Shown: positions 17,361 through 26,884 of the stretch, in pieces
Layout of the letters: each line of letters begins with the position of its first letter
Numbering within the stretch: the first letter of the stretch is position 1
Origin: Bacteroidales bacterium
GTDB lineage: Bacteria > Bacteroidota > Bacteroidia > Bacteroidales > Muribaculaceae
Reading direction: 5' to 3'
Assembly (NCBI GenBank): GCA_015061005.1
Contig: SUXJ01000007.1
Coordinates: forward strand, 1-64,000
DNA: 64,000 nucleotides
Program-made: the position numbers and the translations under genes
The notes under the pieces: generated by a model
The model's input: the letters and a program-made list of their open reading frames with translations, nothing else
Database searches by the model: none
Told to the model about the DNA's origin: nothing

Positions 17361-18740
17361 TTATTTGCGTGCGCCTAATGCGATGCTAATACCTATGTTA
17401 AGGTGGGCATGGAGGTCATTAAGCGGAATGAATTGCGGAGAAACCTTGGTTATCATGTAGTCACTGCCAATGTAGAAGTTGAAGCCTGCGGGGTGGAAGT
17501 TAAGCATCCAACCAAGGCTGGAGCCATAGGAGGTGTAGCCATAGTTTACAGTGGCAGAGAACCATTTGATGGGAGCCACGTTGACATATCCGCGAACATG
17601 GTCAAATCGATTGCATACGAATGAGGAGAAGTTATGTTGATACAACAAGCCAACAGACAGAGGTCGATAGAATGGCATTTCATATTTGGCACCGATATAC
17701 ATTTTTGCATCGAGTGAAGTGCCTCCTTTTTTCTTGCCTGTGTAATAGAGATTAACCATGTCGGCAGCATCTTCACCAAGGCGTTCGAATTCGTCTTCAA
17801 ATGTTTCAGCAAAATTATCGTATTCAATTTCATTGAAGCCATTGAATTCGACTTTAGACTCATTGCTTTGCGCTGAGAGCATGTTCTTCCAATAGATTTT
17901 GCCGAGGTCAACAATTGAAGCAGAAACGGTAAGACCGGGAACCCATTGCTCCAAATCGTATTCCACACCGAGGTCGATACCGAAGCCATGGGCAGTAGGA
18001 GCACTAATAGAGCCAATTTCGATATTATCGAGAATGCCATCATCATCTGTTGTTACATCAGCATCACAGAAGAGAGCAGCCTGAGCAGTGGCGTGGCTTT
18101 CAATCATCCAATGATCTTGGTTGAGTTCCACATTGAGTTTGTTGACCTGAACATTTGCATGCGCAAGACCTGCAATGTATTTCACGTTTGCACCTACGCG
18201 CAGTCCCGGGATAACTTCGCGAGAGTATCCGAGAGTAAAAGCGGCATAGTTCATGGTGTTCAACGAAAGATCGGAGAAGGAGTAGGAATTGTTTTGCAAT
18301 CCGGTTTTGGCGAATTCAAACAAACCCTTGGGTAACATAACAGATGTAGATGAATGAATAGAGAGGTCAAATGATGCGAAACCGCCAAAAGCACGGAAGC
18401 CGCCGGCAAATATAGTTTCGTTGAGGCCGAGATTCATGCGCACTTTAGAGGGGAGTTTGCCAAGGAACTCGTTTTGGTCCACTGTGCCACTCATGAAAGT
18501 AGTCAACTTATCATCATCATAGGGGTAGATGAAGTCAGAAAGGCCGACATTTCCTCTTGTTCCAACTGCAAGGTTACCAATCAAGAGAGAGAAATAACCG
18601 CGTTCAGCTTTCATTGCCGGATTCATCTTGTAGTTATAGAGTGAACCGTCGAGGAAGTAGGACGAAACCGAACTTTGAGCGACAGCACTGAAAGACGCAA
18701 CGGACAAAACAGCGGCGCAAATATGTTTAAAAGTTTTCAT
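17361..18740 (-). CDS. DUF5723-like outer-membrane beta-barrel protein
   Basis: A 459-residue protein with a signal peptide (cleavage near AVAQ/SS at about 21). It begins SSYFLDGSLYNYKMNPAM, the typical start of the DUF5723 / PorV-like barrels, followed by AERGYFSLLIGNLAVGTRGNVG and repeated beta strands with YTLG-like turns up to a final strand near HLNIGISIALGARK. It would sit in the outer membrane. It follows the 1035-residue lipoprotein gene by 28 bases and shares its terminator, so the two probably act together, for instance in surface assembly. The exact role is unknown. Confidence 0.82.
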   Translation of the reverse strand: MKTFKHICAAVLSVASFSAVAQSSVSSYFLDGSLYNYKMNPAMKAERGYFSLLIGNLAVGTRGNVGLSDFIYPYDDDKLTTFMSGTVDQNEFLGKLPSKVRMNLGLNETIFAGGFRAFGGFASFDLSIHSSTSVMLPKGLFEFAKTGLQNNSYSFSDLSLNTMNYAAFTLGYSREVIPGLRVGANVKYIAGLAHANVQVNKLNVELNQDHWMIESHATAQAALFCDADVTTDDDGILDNIEIGSISAPTAHGFGIDLGVEYDLEQWVPGLTVSASIVDLGKIYWKNMLSAQSNESKVEFNGFNEIEYDNFAETFEDEFERLGEDAADMVNLYYTGKKKGGTSLDAKMYIGAKYEMPFYRPLSVGLLYQHNFSSFVCNRFDHVRGYVNVAPIKWFSATVNYGYTSYGSSLGWMLNFHPAGFNFYIGSDYMITKVSPQFIPLNDLHAHLNIGISIALGARK

Positions 18741-18768
18741 AATATGTTTTCAAATAATGGATTAGTCA

Positions 18769-21700
18769 TTAAAGTTCAGTTTCAAAATCGCCGGTAAGTT
18801 CAATAACAACATCAGAAATCTTAATGCCTTGACCGGCCTTGATACCAGTCGAACCGGCTACATGATTAGTGGCAGCAGTAATGACTAAGTCAAGTTTATC
18901 GAGATTTGAGAGATTGCCGGATTTGCTCTTGATTTCGAATTCGAGAGACTGAGATTGTTGATCACAGAGTGAGCCATCAGCCTTAACGATGTCTTCACCG
19001 AGACCGGGCTTAATGCTAATGTCATCAATTGTGATGTCATCGATTTTATTACCTTCGAAATCGCGCGGAGTTACACTCAAAGTCAAGCCGAGCGGAATAG
19101 TATTGACAATGTTGAGTTTAGCTTTAGCGGAAAGATTGGTAACGTATTCGCTGATGTCATCTATTTCTGCCTTTATATCCTCAATGGTTTCTTTATAGCA
19201 AAGATTAAACTCATCGAACTTCAAGGGTATGTTTACTTCATAGGAACCGGTGATTACCAAGGGCTTGCTAATGTCAACATGGTGAGTAACACTCGTGTCG
19301 ATTGTAGGCTGGAGGTTGAAGCAGATTTGTTCGGGAACAGGCTTGAGCAAGTCGGCAAGTTCGGGAATGAGGAGTTTATCGTAACCGACCGGAGCTTCGA
19401 GAGTTTCGCTGCTGGTGAAGAACAATTTGGTTGCTACCGGAGTGATTTCCTTGCCATCATAAGAAGCCGGGAGAATCTTGAATTGCGTTACAATATCAGA
19501 TTCCGAGATTTTCACACCATTCTCGTCAATGCCATAGATTTGCGCATCGATTATAACAGGAATTGCGATTGAATTTTCGAGGGCGACCATGAGTTGGGGC
19601 TCGGCGAGTTTAGCAGCGTTACCTTCTTCTTGCAAGAACTTGAGGTCATCACCAAGGTCAAGGTCAACCGTTTCGTTTACGGCATCGATTTCTCCCTCAT
19701 AAAGACCATGGAAATTCTTAACTTCCATGTCAGACATAGTGAAGTCAATGTCGAGTTTAATATCCATATTCTCCAACACGTGAGAGTGGAATTCAGTGCC
19801 ATGAATTGCGGCTTCACCTTCGACAACAATTTCGCCGGGATATTCGATGTAAGCATTTCCGTCAGCGCCCTTTTTAGGTTTCACACCTACTCCGTTAAAT
19901 TCAGCAGCGTTTTTGAAATCAAGACGATCGCAAACAAATTCAACCCAGAGGTCTTCATCGCGACCGGGGTGATAGAGAGCATAAAGCGTCAGAAGACCGT
20001 CATCGATAGATACTTTCATGTCGGGGCGAGAAGTGGCACGGGGGCTTACCTTAATGAAAGAAGGAATGTTTGCATTGACATCAAGTTCAATATCAGTGTC
20101 CAACTCATCGAGGCCTTCTATAGCGAGATTAAACCTGAGAACTACTTCTTTAGTGAAATCGAGTCCTTCGATGAGAGTGATTTCGGAGGGAACTTTTTCA
20201 TTGAGTTCGAACGTTGATGTTGTACTGAGATCTGAAAGGATTGTTTCGGTATGAACAGAGGCATCGGCAATAATCAAGTCAGATTCGTGCATAACGAAAT
20301 CGGCTTGTTTTTCACCCTTAAGACTGTTCAACACAGACACCATGGATTCGAGCTCCGCTTCCGCGAGGATCACATGGTCGATAGGATTCTTGTTGGCATC
20401 AACAAACTGAACGTGAGCTTCAAGTTTCATGTCGTACTCACCATTGGTGACGGGGTCATCGAGCGTGAGTTTTTCCAAATGGATATCCCAATGAGTTTCA
20501 GCAAGAGCCTGTAAGTCATAGGCATAGAAAGCATGGTCATTAGCATCATAAATGATTGAGGTACCTTTGCCTTCATAGGATGAGTGTTCATTATTGATCT
20601 CCAACTCAGCGGGGAACGATAATTTCAGAGCATAACCGGGCTTGAGAGAGAAAGCATTGAGCCATTCTTTCTCCATAAAGGTTTCAAACTTGATGCGACT
20701 CTGATCTTCAACAAATTCGATATAGTAGATATGGTCAATATTCTCGAGGCCACCAAAGTGTCCGGTATATTCAATATCAACAGGTTTAAAATCAACATCA
20801 ATTTCATTGGTACTACCGGTTGCATCGCGGAATGCCAAGGGTACGTTGATAGAAACGTTGAAATTGAAATCATCGGAAGTGATTTCGCTTGTGGGTACGA
20901 ATGTTCCGTTTACTTTATAGGCCAAGTCATATACAAGCTTGTCTTCGATATTAATGTGACCGTTTGCAATGCTCTTTTCAACATTAACTATCTCTTTGAT
21001 ATAACAGCGAAGAGTAGTAGAGTTACCCGAGAGGGGCATATCGGTGACAGATATTGAGTGACCATCGGCAGACAGCGAGTAATTTTCGGCATTCGGCACA
21101 TTAGGGTCGATTGCTAAAGTAAACATATCGGAGAATGTGACTTTGAAGTCCAATTTTTTATCAATATCAGCCAAAGCATGAGGGTGAGTGACTACGACTT
21201 CAAGGGGAGTACCATTGATATCTGCGCCGTCCGAAGTAGAAAGGAATATCTTGCTAATCGACTTTACTTGAGAGGGGAGTTTATAGGAGAACGAGGCGTT
21301 AATTTCTTCGTTTTCAATCTTAATGGTCTGCTCTACCGGAACCGAAGACGGCAAATTAGTGAGACTGCCGGAAGCAATCAGTTCGAGCACCATGTCAATT
21401 TCAGGAGATGAAATAGGACGAGTAACGTTTGAGTTCAACACGGGAAGGTGTTGATTCAAATCATCGATAGAGATAGTAGGCGTTTTGAATACTGCCGGTT
21501 CGACATTTGCGGCACTGATGTGGACATCAGTTATATCCGCTTCAGTGAAATCAATGTTTACCAACTCCTCAACGGGGTCGACGGTGATAGAAATCGGATC
21601 GATGTGTTCTTCGATCGGGTCGATTTCATCATTTGTGGTGATTGCATAGATCCCGTCATCGCCTTTTTTCAGAATGTCGATGTCCTCGACATCGATAAGG

Positions 21701-21876
21701 TCATCAAGCGTCACCGCTTTCATGCTTCCGAGAGGCACTGTAACGGTATTTCCGGGTATTTTTATGTCGGTGGAAATATCCTTGTTAGCCAAGTCATATT
21801 TGTCATCCACACACGAAAAAAGCAAAAAGGAGCATAACCCAATAATGGTGTATGCAAAAAAATTCTTAGAACTCAT
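18769..21876 (-). CDS. very large acidic lipoprotein of unknown function
   Basis: A 1035-residue lipoprotein. The signal ends in the lipobox LLFSC (cysteine at about 22) followed by VDDKYDLANKD, an acidic start as in surface-exported Bacteroidetes lipoproteins. The whole chain is acidic, poor in Cys, and looks like a string of beta-sandwich (LEA/Ig-like) modules: phrases of the form LVYDLAYKVNGTFVP, VDLDLGDDLKF and LVITGSYEVNIPLKF recur. No catalytic motif is visible. It heads an operon with the DUF5723 barrel, so I infer a surface structure or adhesin-like scaffold paired with an outer-membrane protein; the family is not recognised. Confidence 0.78.
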   Translation of the reverse strand: MSSKNFFAYTIIGLCSFLLFSCVDDKYDLANKDISTDIKIPGNTVTVPLGSMKAVTLDDLIDVEDIDILKKGDDGIYAITTNDEIDPIEEHIDPISITVDPVEELVNIDFTEADITDVHISAANVEPAVFKTPTISIDDLNQHLPVLNSNVTRPISSPEIDMVLELIASGSLTNLPSSVPVEQTIKIENEEINASFSYKLPSQVKSISKIFLSTSDGADINGTPLEVVVTHPHALADIDKKLDFKVTFSDMFTLAIDPNVPNAENYSLSADGHSISVTDMPLSGNSTTLRCYIKEIVNVEKSIANGHINIEDKLVYDLAYKVNGTFVPTSEITSDDFNFNVSINVPLAFRDATGSTNEIDVDFKPVDIEYTGHFGGLENIDHIYYIEFVEDQSRIKFETFMEKEWLNAFSLKPGYALKLSFPAELEINNEHSSYEGKGTSIIYDANDHAFYAYDLQALAETHWDIHLEKLTLDDPVTNGEYDMKLEAHVQFVDANKNPIDHVILAEAELESMVSVLNSLKGEKQADFVMHESDLIIADASVHTETILSDLSTTSTFELNEKVPSEITLIEGLDFTKEVVLRFNLAIEGLDELDTDIELDVNANIPSFIKVSPRATSRPDMKVSIDDGLLTLYALYHPGRDEDLWVEFVCDRLDFKNAAEFNGVGVKPKKGADGNAYIEYPGEIVVEGEAAIHGTEFHSHVLENMDIKLDIDFTMSDMEVKNFHGLYEGEIDAVNETVDLDLGDDLKFLQEEGNAAKLAEPQLMVALENSIAIPVIIDAQIYGIDENGVKISESDIVTQFKILPASYDGKEITPVATKLFFTSSETLEAPVGYDKLLIPELADLLKPVPEQICFNLQPTIDTSVTHHVDISKPLVITGSYEVNIPLKFDEFNLCYKETIEDIKAEIDDISEYVTNLSAKAKLNIVNTIPLGLTLSVTPRDFEGNKIDDITIDDISIKPGLGEDIVKADGSLCDQQSQSLEFEIKSKSGNLSNLDKLDLVITAATNHVAGSTGIKAGQGIKISDVVIELTGDFETEL

Positions 21877-21976
21877 AATGTATGAAATTAGTGATAGGAT
21901 TCTCGTCCAAGCTATAATATCAGATTAAGAATGATTGATTTAAAAGAACTTTTTCAGATTAGATTAAAATTTTAAG

Positions 21977-22008
21977 AAAATCCGTCGGCAAATAGACCAA
22001 CGGATTTT
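21977..22008 (-). terminator. terminator of rpsP
   Basis: Inverted repeat AAAATCCGT..CGG / CC..ACGGATTTT with one mismatch and an 8-base loop, followed on the minus strand by a T-rich stretch, 27 bases after the rpsP stop. Confidence 0.7.
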
Positions 22009-22034
22009 CAAAGGTGTTACATGCTCGCGAAGAA

Positions 22035-22583
22035 TTATTCTGCAGCGGGAGCTTCAGTAGTTTCTTCAGCGGGAGCAGCTTCAGCAGCAGCGGCAGCTTC
22101 GGCTTCAGCCTTAGCAGCAGCGAGTTCAGCCTTTTTCTGAGCAACGGCTTCAGCCTTTGCCTTGTTAACGGCCTGTTCAGCTGCGAAACGAGCTTTTTCA
22201 GCTTCAGCTTGCTTGTTAGCCAAAGCAGTCTTGTCAGCCTCAACAGCTTTCTGCTTGCTTTGTTTCCACGCTTCGAAACGACGCTGAGCTTCAGCTTCGT
22301 CGAATGCGCCTTTCTTCACGCCGCCCTGAAGGTGCTTCATGAGGAGCACTCCTTCATGTGAAAGGATAGTGCGGACGGTTTCAGTGGGGATAGCACCCAC
22401 ATTAAGCCAATACAGAGCCCGCTCGAAGTTCAAAGATACCGTAGCGGGATTGGTGTTAGGATTGTAGCTACCAATGCGCTCGATAAATTTGCCATCACGT
22501 GGCGCTCTGCTGTCGGCGATTACGATAGGATAGAAGGCGTAGTCCTTGTGACCACGACGCTGCAGGCGAATCTTAGTTGCCAT
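22035..22583 (-). CDS. rpsP: 30S ribosomal protein S16 with C-terminal extension
   Basis: Residues 1-85 are the S16 core: [40 protein letters not shown] and [21 protein letters not shown]16 binds 16S rRNA in the 30S body. The rest (about 95-182) is a low-complexity Ala/Glu/Lys-rich tail predicted to be a long charged helix or coiled coil, roughly doubling the usual length (about 80-90). Extended S16 proteins are common in Bacteroidetes. The gene is monocistronic with its own promoter and terminator. Confidence 0.96.
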   Translation of the reverse strand: MATKIRLQRRGHKDYAFYPIVIADSRAPRDGKFIERIGSYNPNTNPATVSLNFERALYWLNVGAIPTETVRTILSHEGVLLMKHLQGGVKKGAFDEAEAQRRFEAWKQSKQKAVEADKTALANKQAEAEKARFAAEQAVNKAKAEAVAQKKAELAAAKAEAEAAAAAEAAPAEETTEAPAAE

Positions 22584-22652
22584 ACTTTAGAGATTTAGTT
22601 TGAAGTTAATAAATGAGTTGGGTTTATATTGGTGTCTCCTAAAAGACGGGTG

Positions 22653-22684
22653 CAAAGTTACAAAAAAAATGTTAATCATGCAAT
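22653..22684 (-). promoter_or_regulatory. promoter of rpsP
   Basis: On the minus strand ATTG (22681-22684), 20 bases, then TAACTTTG (22653-22660); the -7 box is perfect. It gives a leader of about 65 bases before rpsP. Confidence 0.6.
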
Positions 22685-24679
22685 AGTTTTTATGCCATCT
22701 CGCAATAAAAGAGCGTCAATATCAGGGTCTTTGCCACGAAATTCTCTATAAAGTACATCAGCCGGCGACGTCCCACCCTTTTCAAGGATATTTTTACGAA
22801 AAGAATCTGCGAGTTCAGGATTGAAAATACCTTTTTGTTCGAAAAGAGCAAAGGCATCAGCATCAAGCACCTCAGCCCACTTGTAGGAATAATATCCTGC
22901 GGCATATCCTCCGGAAAAGATATGGGTAAAAGACGGAGCAATCAGAGTTTCGGGGATATAGGGGAAGATTTCGACAGATTTAATTGCATCGAGTTCGACG
23001 GCAACTACATCGTCAATCGGCTCGGTAACAGAATGGAACGCCATGTCAATGTAAGCAAAATTAAGCTGACGAATGCACGCAAAAGCGGCTCCGAATTGCT
23101 GCGAAGCAATCATTTTACGGAAGAGTTCATCGGGCAGCTGTTCGCCGGTTTGATAGTGGCGCGCAAAACTATCAAGAAAATCGCGAGAATAGAAAAAGTT
23201 TTCATGGAATTGTGATGGTAGTTCCACAAAATCACGATCCACGTTAGTTCCGGCAAGAGAGGTATATTTTACTTGCGTGAGCAAAGAATGAAGAGAATGA
23301 CCGAATTCATGAAGGAATGTGGTCACTTCGGATGGAGACAACAATGAGGGGCGATTGGCACCGGGTTTAGTGAAATTCATCACTATATTGACTTGTGGTC
23401 GCAATTGGCCGTCAGCCTCACGGAAGTCGGTCATCCACGCACCGGGGCTTTTTCTGCCTGCCCTCGGGAAGAAATCAGTGTAGAGCAATCCGAGTTCGGA
23501 GCCATCTGCGTCGGTCACCTGAAACACTTTAACGTCATGATGATAAACAGGCACATCGTTTTTTTCCACAAACCGTATGCCATAGAGGCGCTCAGCCAAA
23601 GAAAATACGCCACGCATCACGGCAGATAGCTCAAAATACGGTCGCAAAACCTCGGGGTCGAAATCATAGCGTTCGACTCTGAGGCGATTTGAATGGTATG
23701 AGTAATTCCAAGGCAAAATTTCCTCGCCTGCAAAATCACGCAATTCCGCCAACTCGCGCTTCATGGCCGGCATATAGGCATCGCGCAGACTATTGAGTAG
23801 ATTCAGAGCTCGCTGAGGCGTTTTAGCCATGGTTCGTTCCAGCATAAAGTCGGCAAAAGCATCATACCCCAACAGTTGAGCTATTTCGAGGCGTAAAGAA
23901 GTTATCTCCTTAATTATCTCAATATTTGAAAACTCTCCTTTTTGGTTTCTACCACTATACATTAAGTATAGTTGACGTCGCAAATCGGAATGAGGCGAAA
24001 ATTTCATGAAAGCCGTATATTCCGGGGCTTGCAAAGTGAGCAAATATGGAGCACGGGATTTTTGGGCCTTTGCATTTTCACTAATTTGCTCAATGAGCCA
24101 CTGAGGCAGTCCATCAACTTGGTCAGCATTCAGTTCGAGGGAATAACCCGCAAGTTCCTTCTTGACATTCTGTCCGAAACGTGTGGTCAATTCGCTTAAT
24201 CGTTTTTTTATATCGCGGAAACGTTTACGATCCTCGCCCTGGAGATTTGCACCGTTTCTTATGAAGCTATGGTATGTTTCTTCGAGCAACATAGTTTGCT
24301 CATCTGAAAGATTCAAAGTTGAAGATTGATCATAGACAGCTTTGATTTTCTGAAAAAGTGCCTGATTAAGACTGATTTTAGAAGCATTTTCGCTTAATAT
24401 CCGAGAGACTTCTATGGACAAATCCATCATGGCATCGTCGGCATCTGCATGAAGCAAAGCATAGAAGACGCCTAAGATTCTTGATAATAATTTACCGGAA
24501 TTTTCCAGTGCAACTATGGTGTTTTCAAAAGTTGGCTCCTCGGAATTTGCAACAATGAGGTCCACCTCCTCAAGCCTGATGACAGCAGCCTCTTGAATAG
24601 CGGGCAAATAATGTTCGATGTGTATCTGTGGGAATGGAGGTACGTCGAAAGGAGCTAAGAGGGGATTATTTGTTGTCAT
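22676..24679 (-). CDS. M3-family zinc metallopeptidase (oligopeptidase / dipeptidyl carboxypeptidase type)
   Basis: The frame is open from 24757, but the ATG at 24679 (MTTNNPLLAPFDVPPFPQIH) matches the normal start of cytosolic M3 enzymes and overlaps the TPR gene by 14 bases; 667 residues. The zinc site is FLHEFGHSLHSLL (HExxH), with the third ligand glutamate in the following DFVELPSQFHENF. The Tyr-rich SGGYAAGYYSYKW block near the C-terminus is also typical. No signal peptide with this start. It should degrade short peptides, which would suit recycling of peptides released by the upstream cell-wall operon, or general peptide turnover. Confidence 0.92.
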   Translation of the reverse strand: MTTNNPLLAPFDVPPFPQIHIEHYLPAIQEAAVIRLEEVDLIVANSEEPTFENTIVALENSGKLLSRILGVFYALLHADADDAMMDLSIEVSRILSENASKISLNQALFQKIKAVYDQSSTLNLSDEQTMLLEETYHSFIRNGANLQGEDRKRFRDIKKRLSELTTRFGQNVKKELAGYSLELNADQVDGLPQWLIEQISENAKAQKSRAPYLLTLQAPEYTAFMKFSPHSDLRRQLYLMYSGRNQKGEFSNIEIIKEITSLRLEIAQLLGYDAFADFMLERTMAKTPQRALNLLNSLRDAYMPAMKRELAELRDFAGEEILPWNYSYHSNRLRVERYDFDPEVLRPYFELSAVMRGVFSLAERLYGIRFVEKNDVPVYHHDVKVFQVTDADGSELGLLYTDFFPRAGRKSPGAWMTDFREADGQLRPQVNIVMNFTKPGANRPSLLSPSEVTTFLHEFGHSLHSLLTQVKYTSLAGTNVDRDFVELPSQFHENFFYSRDFLDSFARHYQTGEQLPDELFRKMIASQQFGAAFACIRQLNFAYIDMAFHSVTEPIDDVVAVELDAIKSVEIFPYIPETLIAPSFTHIFSGGYAAGYYSYKWAEVLDADAFALFEQKGIFNPELADSFRKNILEKGGTSPADVLYREFRGKDPDIDALLLRDGIKTIA

Positions 24680-26834
24680 ACTGAAAACGGATTGCGTCAA
24701 GAATGAGTGGTAAGATATCAATTGAGATTCCTGCAGTTTCAAGCAAATGAGCATCACCGGTAATTGCAGCAGTCAACTTGGCCTCATCGCCATCGGCATA
24801 TTGCTTATAAAAACCGATTGCATCACGAATATTTCCAAGTGCAAGAGATAGATGCCCGAGGTTAAGAAAATCTGCAGGGGTTGGGGTGTCTTCTGCCAAG
24901 ATACGGTTATAGTATCTTTGCGAAGTTTCGAAGTCGCGATTCAAGAAAGCGCACCAAGCAATCGGGCGCAAAGGCTTGACAGACTTTTCATCGAGCATTT
25001 CGGCCTTATAATAACAATGCAAGGCTTCATGAATTTGATTCATTTGCAAGTAGCAATGACCCATATTTAGAGCATATGCCACACTATCGGGATTTTGACT
25101 TTCAAGGCGTCGGTAATATTCCAGAGCCTTTCCAAAGTTGCCGAGAGCCTTGGACACTTGAGCCAGTCGCTTCAAAGTCCATTCGGATTGAGGAGCAAGC
25201 ATTTCGGCACGCTCATATTCCGTTAGAGCCTCCTGACGGCGACCGAGACGTTCGAGCGCATGACCCATTTTCTGATGCAAAGTTAAATCGGGATTAAGCA
25301 TTCTGAAAAGCTGCAAAGCATCGTCATAGTGTTCATGTTTGAAGAAAAATTCCGCAAGCAGGCGAATTTTCTCAGGTTCGGAGAAGTCAGATTTCAGAGT
25401 AGGAATCATTGCCGGATTGAGGAGACGGGCAAACGGGTCGGCAAACTCACTACGTCGGCGGAAAAGGCGGAAGAAACGGAACAGGTCTTGCACATAGCGA
25501 GTGATTTGATTGCTTCGACGGACTCTTTCAGGAAGCATATCTACGTCGGCAAGCTCCGCCATTTGAATCGAAGCCTCGGTGATTTGATTCATCACCTGCT
25601 GTTTCTGCGCCTCGGGGAGACGGTCAATCGAGAATACAAAGGAGTATTTATCGCTGTCGCACATGGCCTGAGAATCAGCAATAAACAAGCCCATAGCTCC
25701 GTCATGTCCGAGCGACTCAACGACATCGGACCGGTCAGCATTAAATGGCAAGAACCAATTGGCAATGTTATTGAAGAAGGGATATGATTTGAGCATTGAA
25801 AATGCGGAATAGAACAAATCGCCGCCCTCCATTTGCATATCCGACAGTTTGCGCAGCCGTTCAGTCAACCCGGACTTTTCAAGTAAATCTTCCCACTCGG
25901 GGTTCATATCGGAATCTGACATATCCAGACCGACTTCTTTGATGTGTTTCTCAATATCTGGGCGAAGCTTCATCATCTGAGGTATGATTTCTTCACGCAT
26001 GGTACGAGCAATCTTTTCTACGTCACCGGTTTTTACAAATTGCATTACGATATGCTCCACATCTGCCGACCAATGCCCTTGCTCGCGGAGAGAGGAAAGG
26101 ATATTTCGGACAGCCTCAGTATCGGACCGTTTGGGCCAACGAGACATGACGATAACAGCACCAACAGTTGCTCTTATCCGGACTTCCGGTTCATACCCTT
26201 CAGATGCAAATTCAAGCAAGAGGCGCAAAATCGGTTCGTTGAAAAATTGGAAAAGCGACATGGTCAGTGCGCTTACAATCAATTGCTTCATGTGGAGAGG
26301 CATAAGCTCGGATTGCATGGCATCACGCACGGCTGCTATTTCATCAAAACTCAATGGGGTTGATGTCCACAACGCAACGAATAACCTCGGCTCCAAATCT
26401 TCAACAACTCGACGACAAGCTGCTGCCTCCGACTTCTTCATAGTAGCCAAGGTGAATGATGAAGCATTATTTGCAGCCACCAAATATTCACTGAAAAGTG
26501 ATTGCAGCGACTCAGTTCGATTGAGTTTAGATGAACGAATTGCACTGAAGTATAATGAATTATGATCAGCAATTCGACTCTCTCGAACAATCATATCGAG
26601 CAGATTATAAATACGGGTGGACAGTCGTGATATCTGAGTTTCACGACTTGGATCGGGTGCTCCGGTCAGAGCATATTCAATAATACGGCTATAATCTTCT
26701 TCTGCGGATTCAAGTTCTGCTCTAAATCGCCAAGCATCGGCACTAAGCATCACACGCAGAAGGCGAAATGCTTCGTGAAAATTTCGAGAACTCACGGCAG
26801 TTTCTACCGCCTCTTTATATTCGTATGTGTTCAC
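24666..26834 (-). CDS. TPR-repeat protein
   Basis: A 722-residue soluble protein with no signal peptide. The N-terminal two thirds (about 1-470) are helical with no recognised motif. From about 480 come tetratricopeptide-like repeats (HEHYDDALQLFRMLNPDL, LGRRQEALTEYERAEMLAP, LGNFGKALEYYRRLESQNPD, MNQIHEALHCYYKAEML, LGNIRDAIGFYKQYADG). TPRs form a scaffold for protein binding. It overlaps the M3 peptidase start by 14 bases and follows the NamZ-like gene after 50 bases in the same direction. Partner unknown. Confidence 0.85.
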   Translation of the reverse strand: MNTYEYKEAVETAVSSRNFHEAFRLLRVMLSADAWRFRAELESAEEDYSRIIEYALTGAPDPSRETQISRLSTRIYNLLDMIVRESRIADHNSLYFSAIRSSKLNRTESLQSLFSEYLVAANNASSFTLATMKKSEAAACRRVVEDLEPRLFVALWTSTPLSFDEIAAVRDAMQSELMPLHMKQLIVSALTMSLFQFFNEPILRLLLEFASEGYEPEVRIRATVGAVIVMSRWPKRSDTEAVRNILSSLREQGHWSADVEHIVMQFVKTGDVEKIARTMREEIIPQMMKLRPDIEKHIKEVGLDMSDSDMNPEWEDLLEKSGLTERLRKLSDMQMEGGDLFYSAFSMLKSYPFFNNIANWFLPFNADRSDVVESLGHDGAMGLFIADSQAMCDSDKYSFVFSIDRLPEAQKQQVMNQITEASIQMAELADVDMLPERVRRSNQITRYVQDLFRFFRLFRRRSEFADPFARLLNPAMIPTLKSDFSEPEKIRLLAEFFFKHEHYDDALQLFRMLNPDLTLHQKMGHALERLGRRQEALTEYERAEMLAPQSEWTLKRLAQVSKALGNFGKALEYYRRLESQNPDSVAYALNMGHCYLQMNQIHEALHCYYKAEMLDEKSVKPLRPIAWCAFLNRDFETSQRYYNRILAEDTPTPADFLNLGHLSLALGNIRDAIGFYKQYADGDEAKLTAAITGDAHLLETAGISIDILPLILDAIRFQYDNK

Positions 26835-26884
26835 GTTAGATAATTTTAATTAGTACGCTTAAAGAGCAGCAAAATGCGTGCCAT

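Noticed and set aside
17182-17460. 92-codon plus-strand open frame
   Set aside because: It runs over a CCGGGG hairpin, the strong minus-strand terminator and into the DUF5723 gene, so it is not a gene.
22014-22361. Ser/Phe-rich open frame opposite rpsP
   Set aside because: It is the shadow of the Ala/Glu/Lys-rich tail of S16 on the other strand.
24680-24757. Longer start for the M3 peptidase
   Set aside because: The extra 26 residues lie within the TPR gene and do not resemble the family; MTTNNPLLAPF is the typical start.
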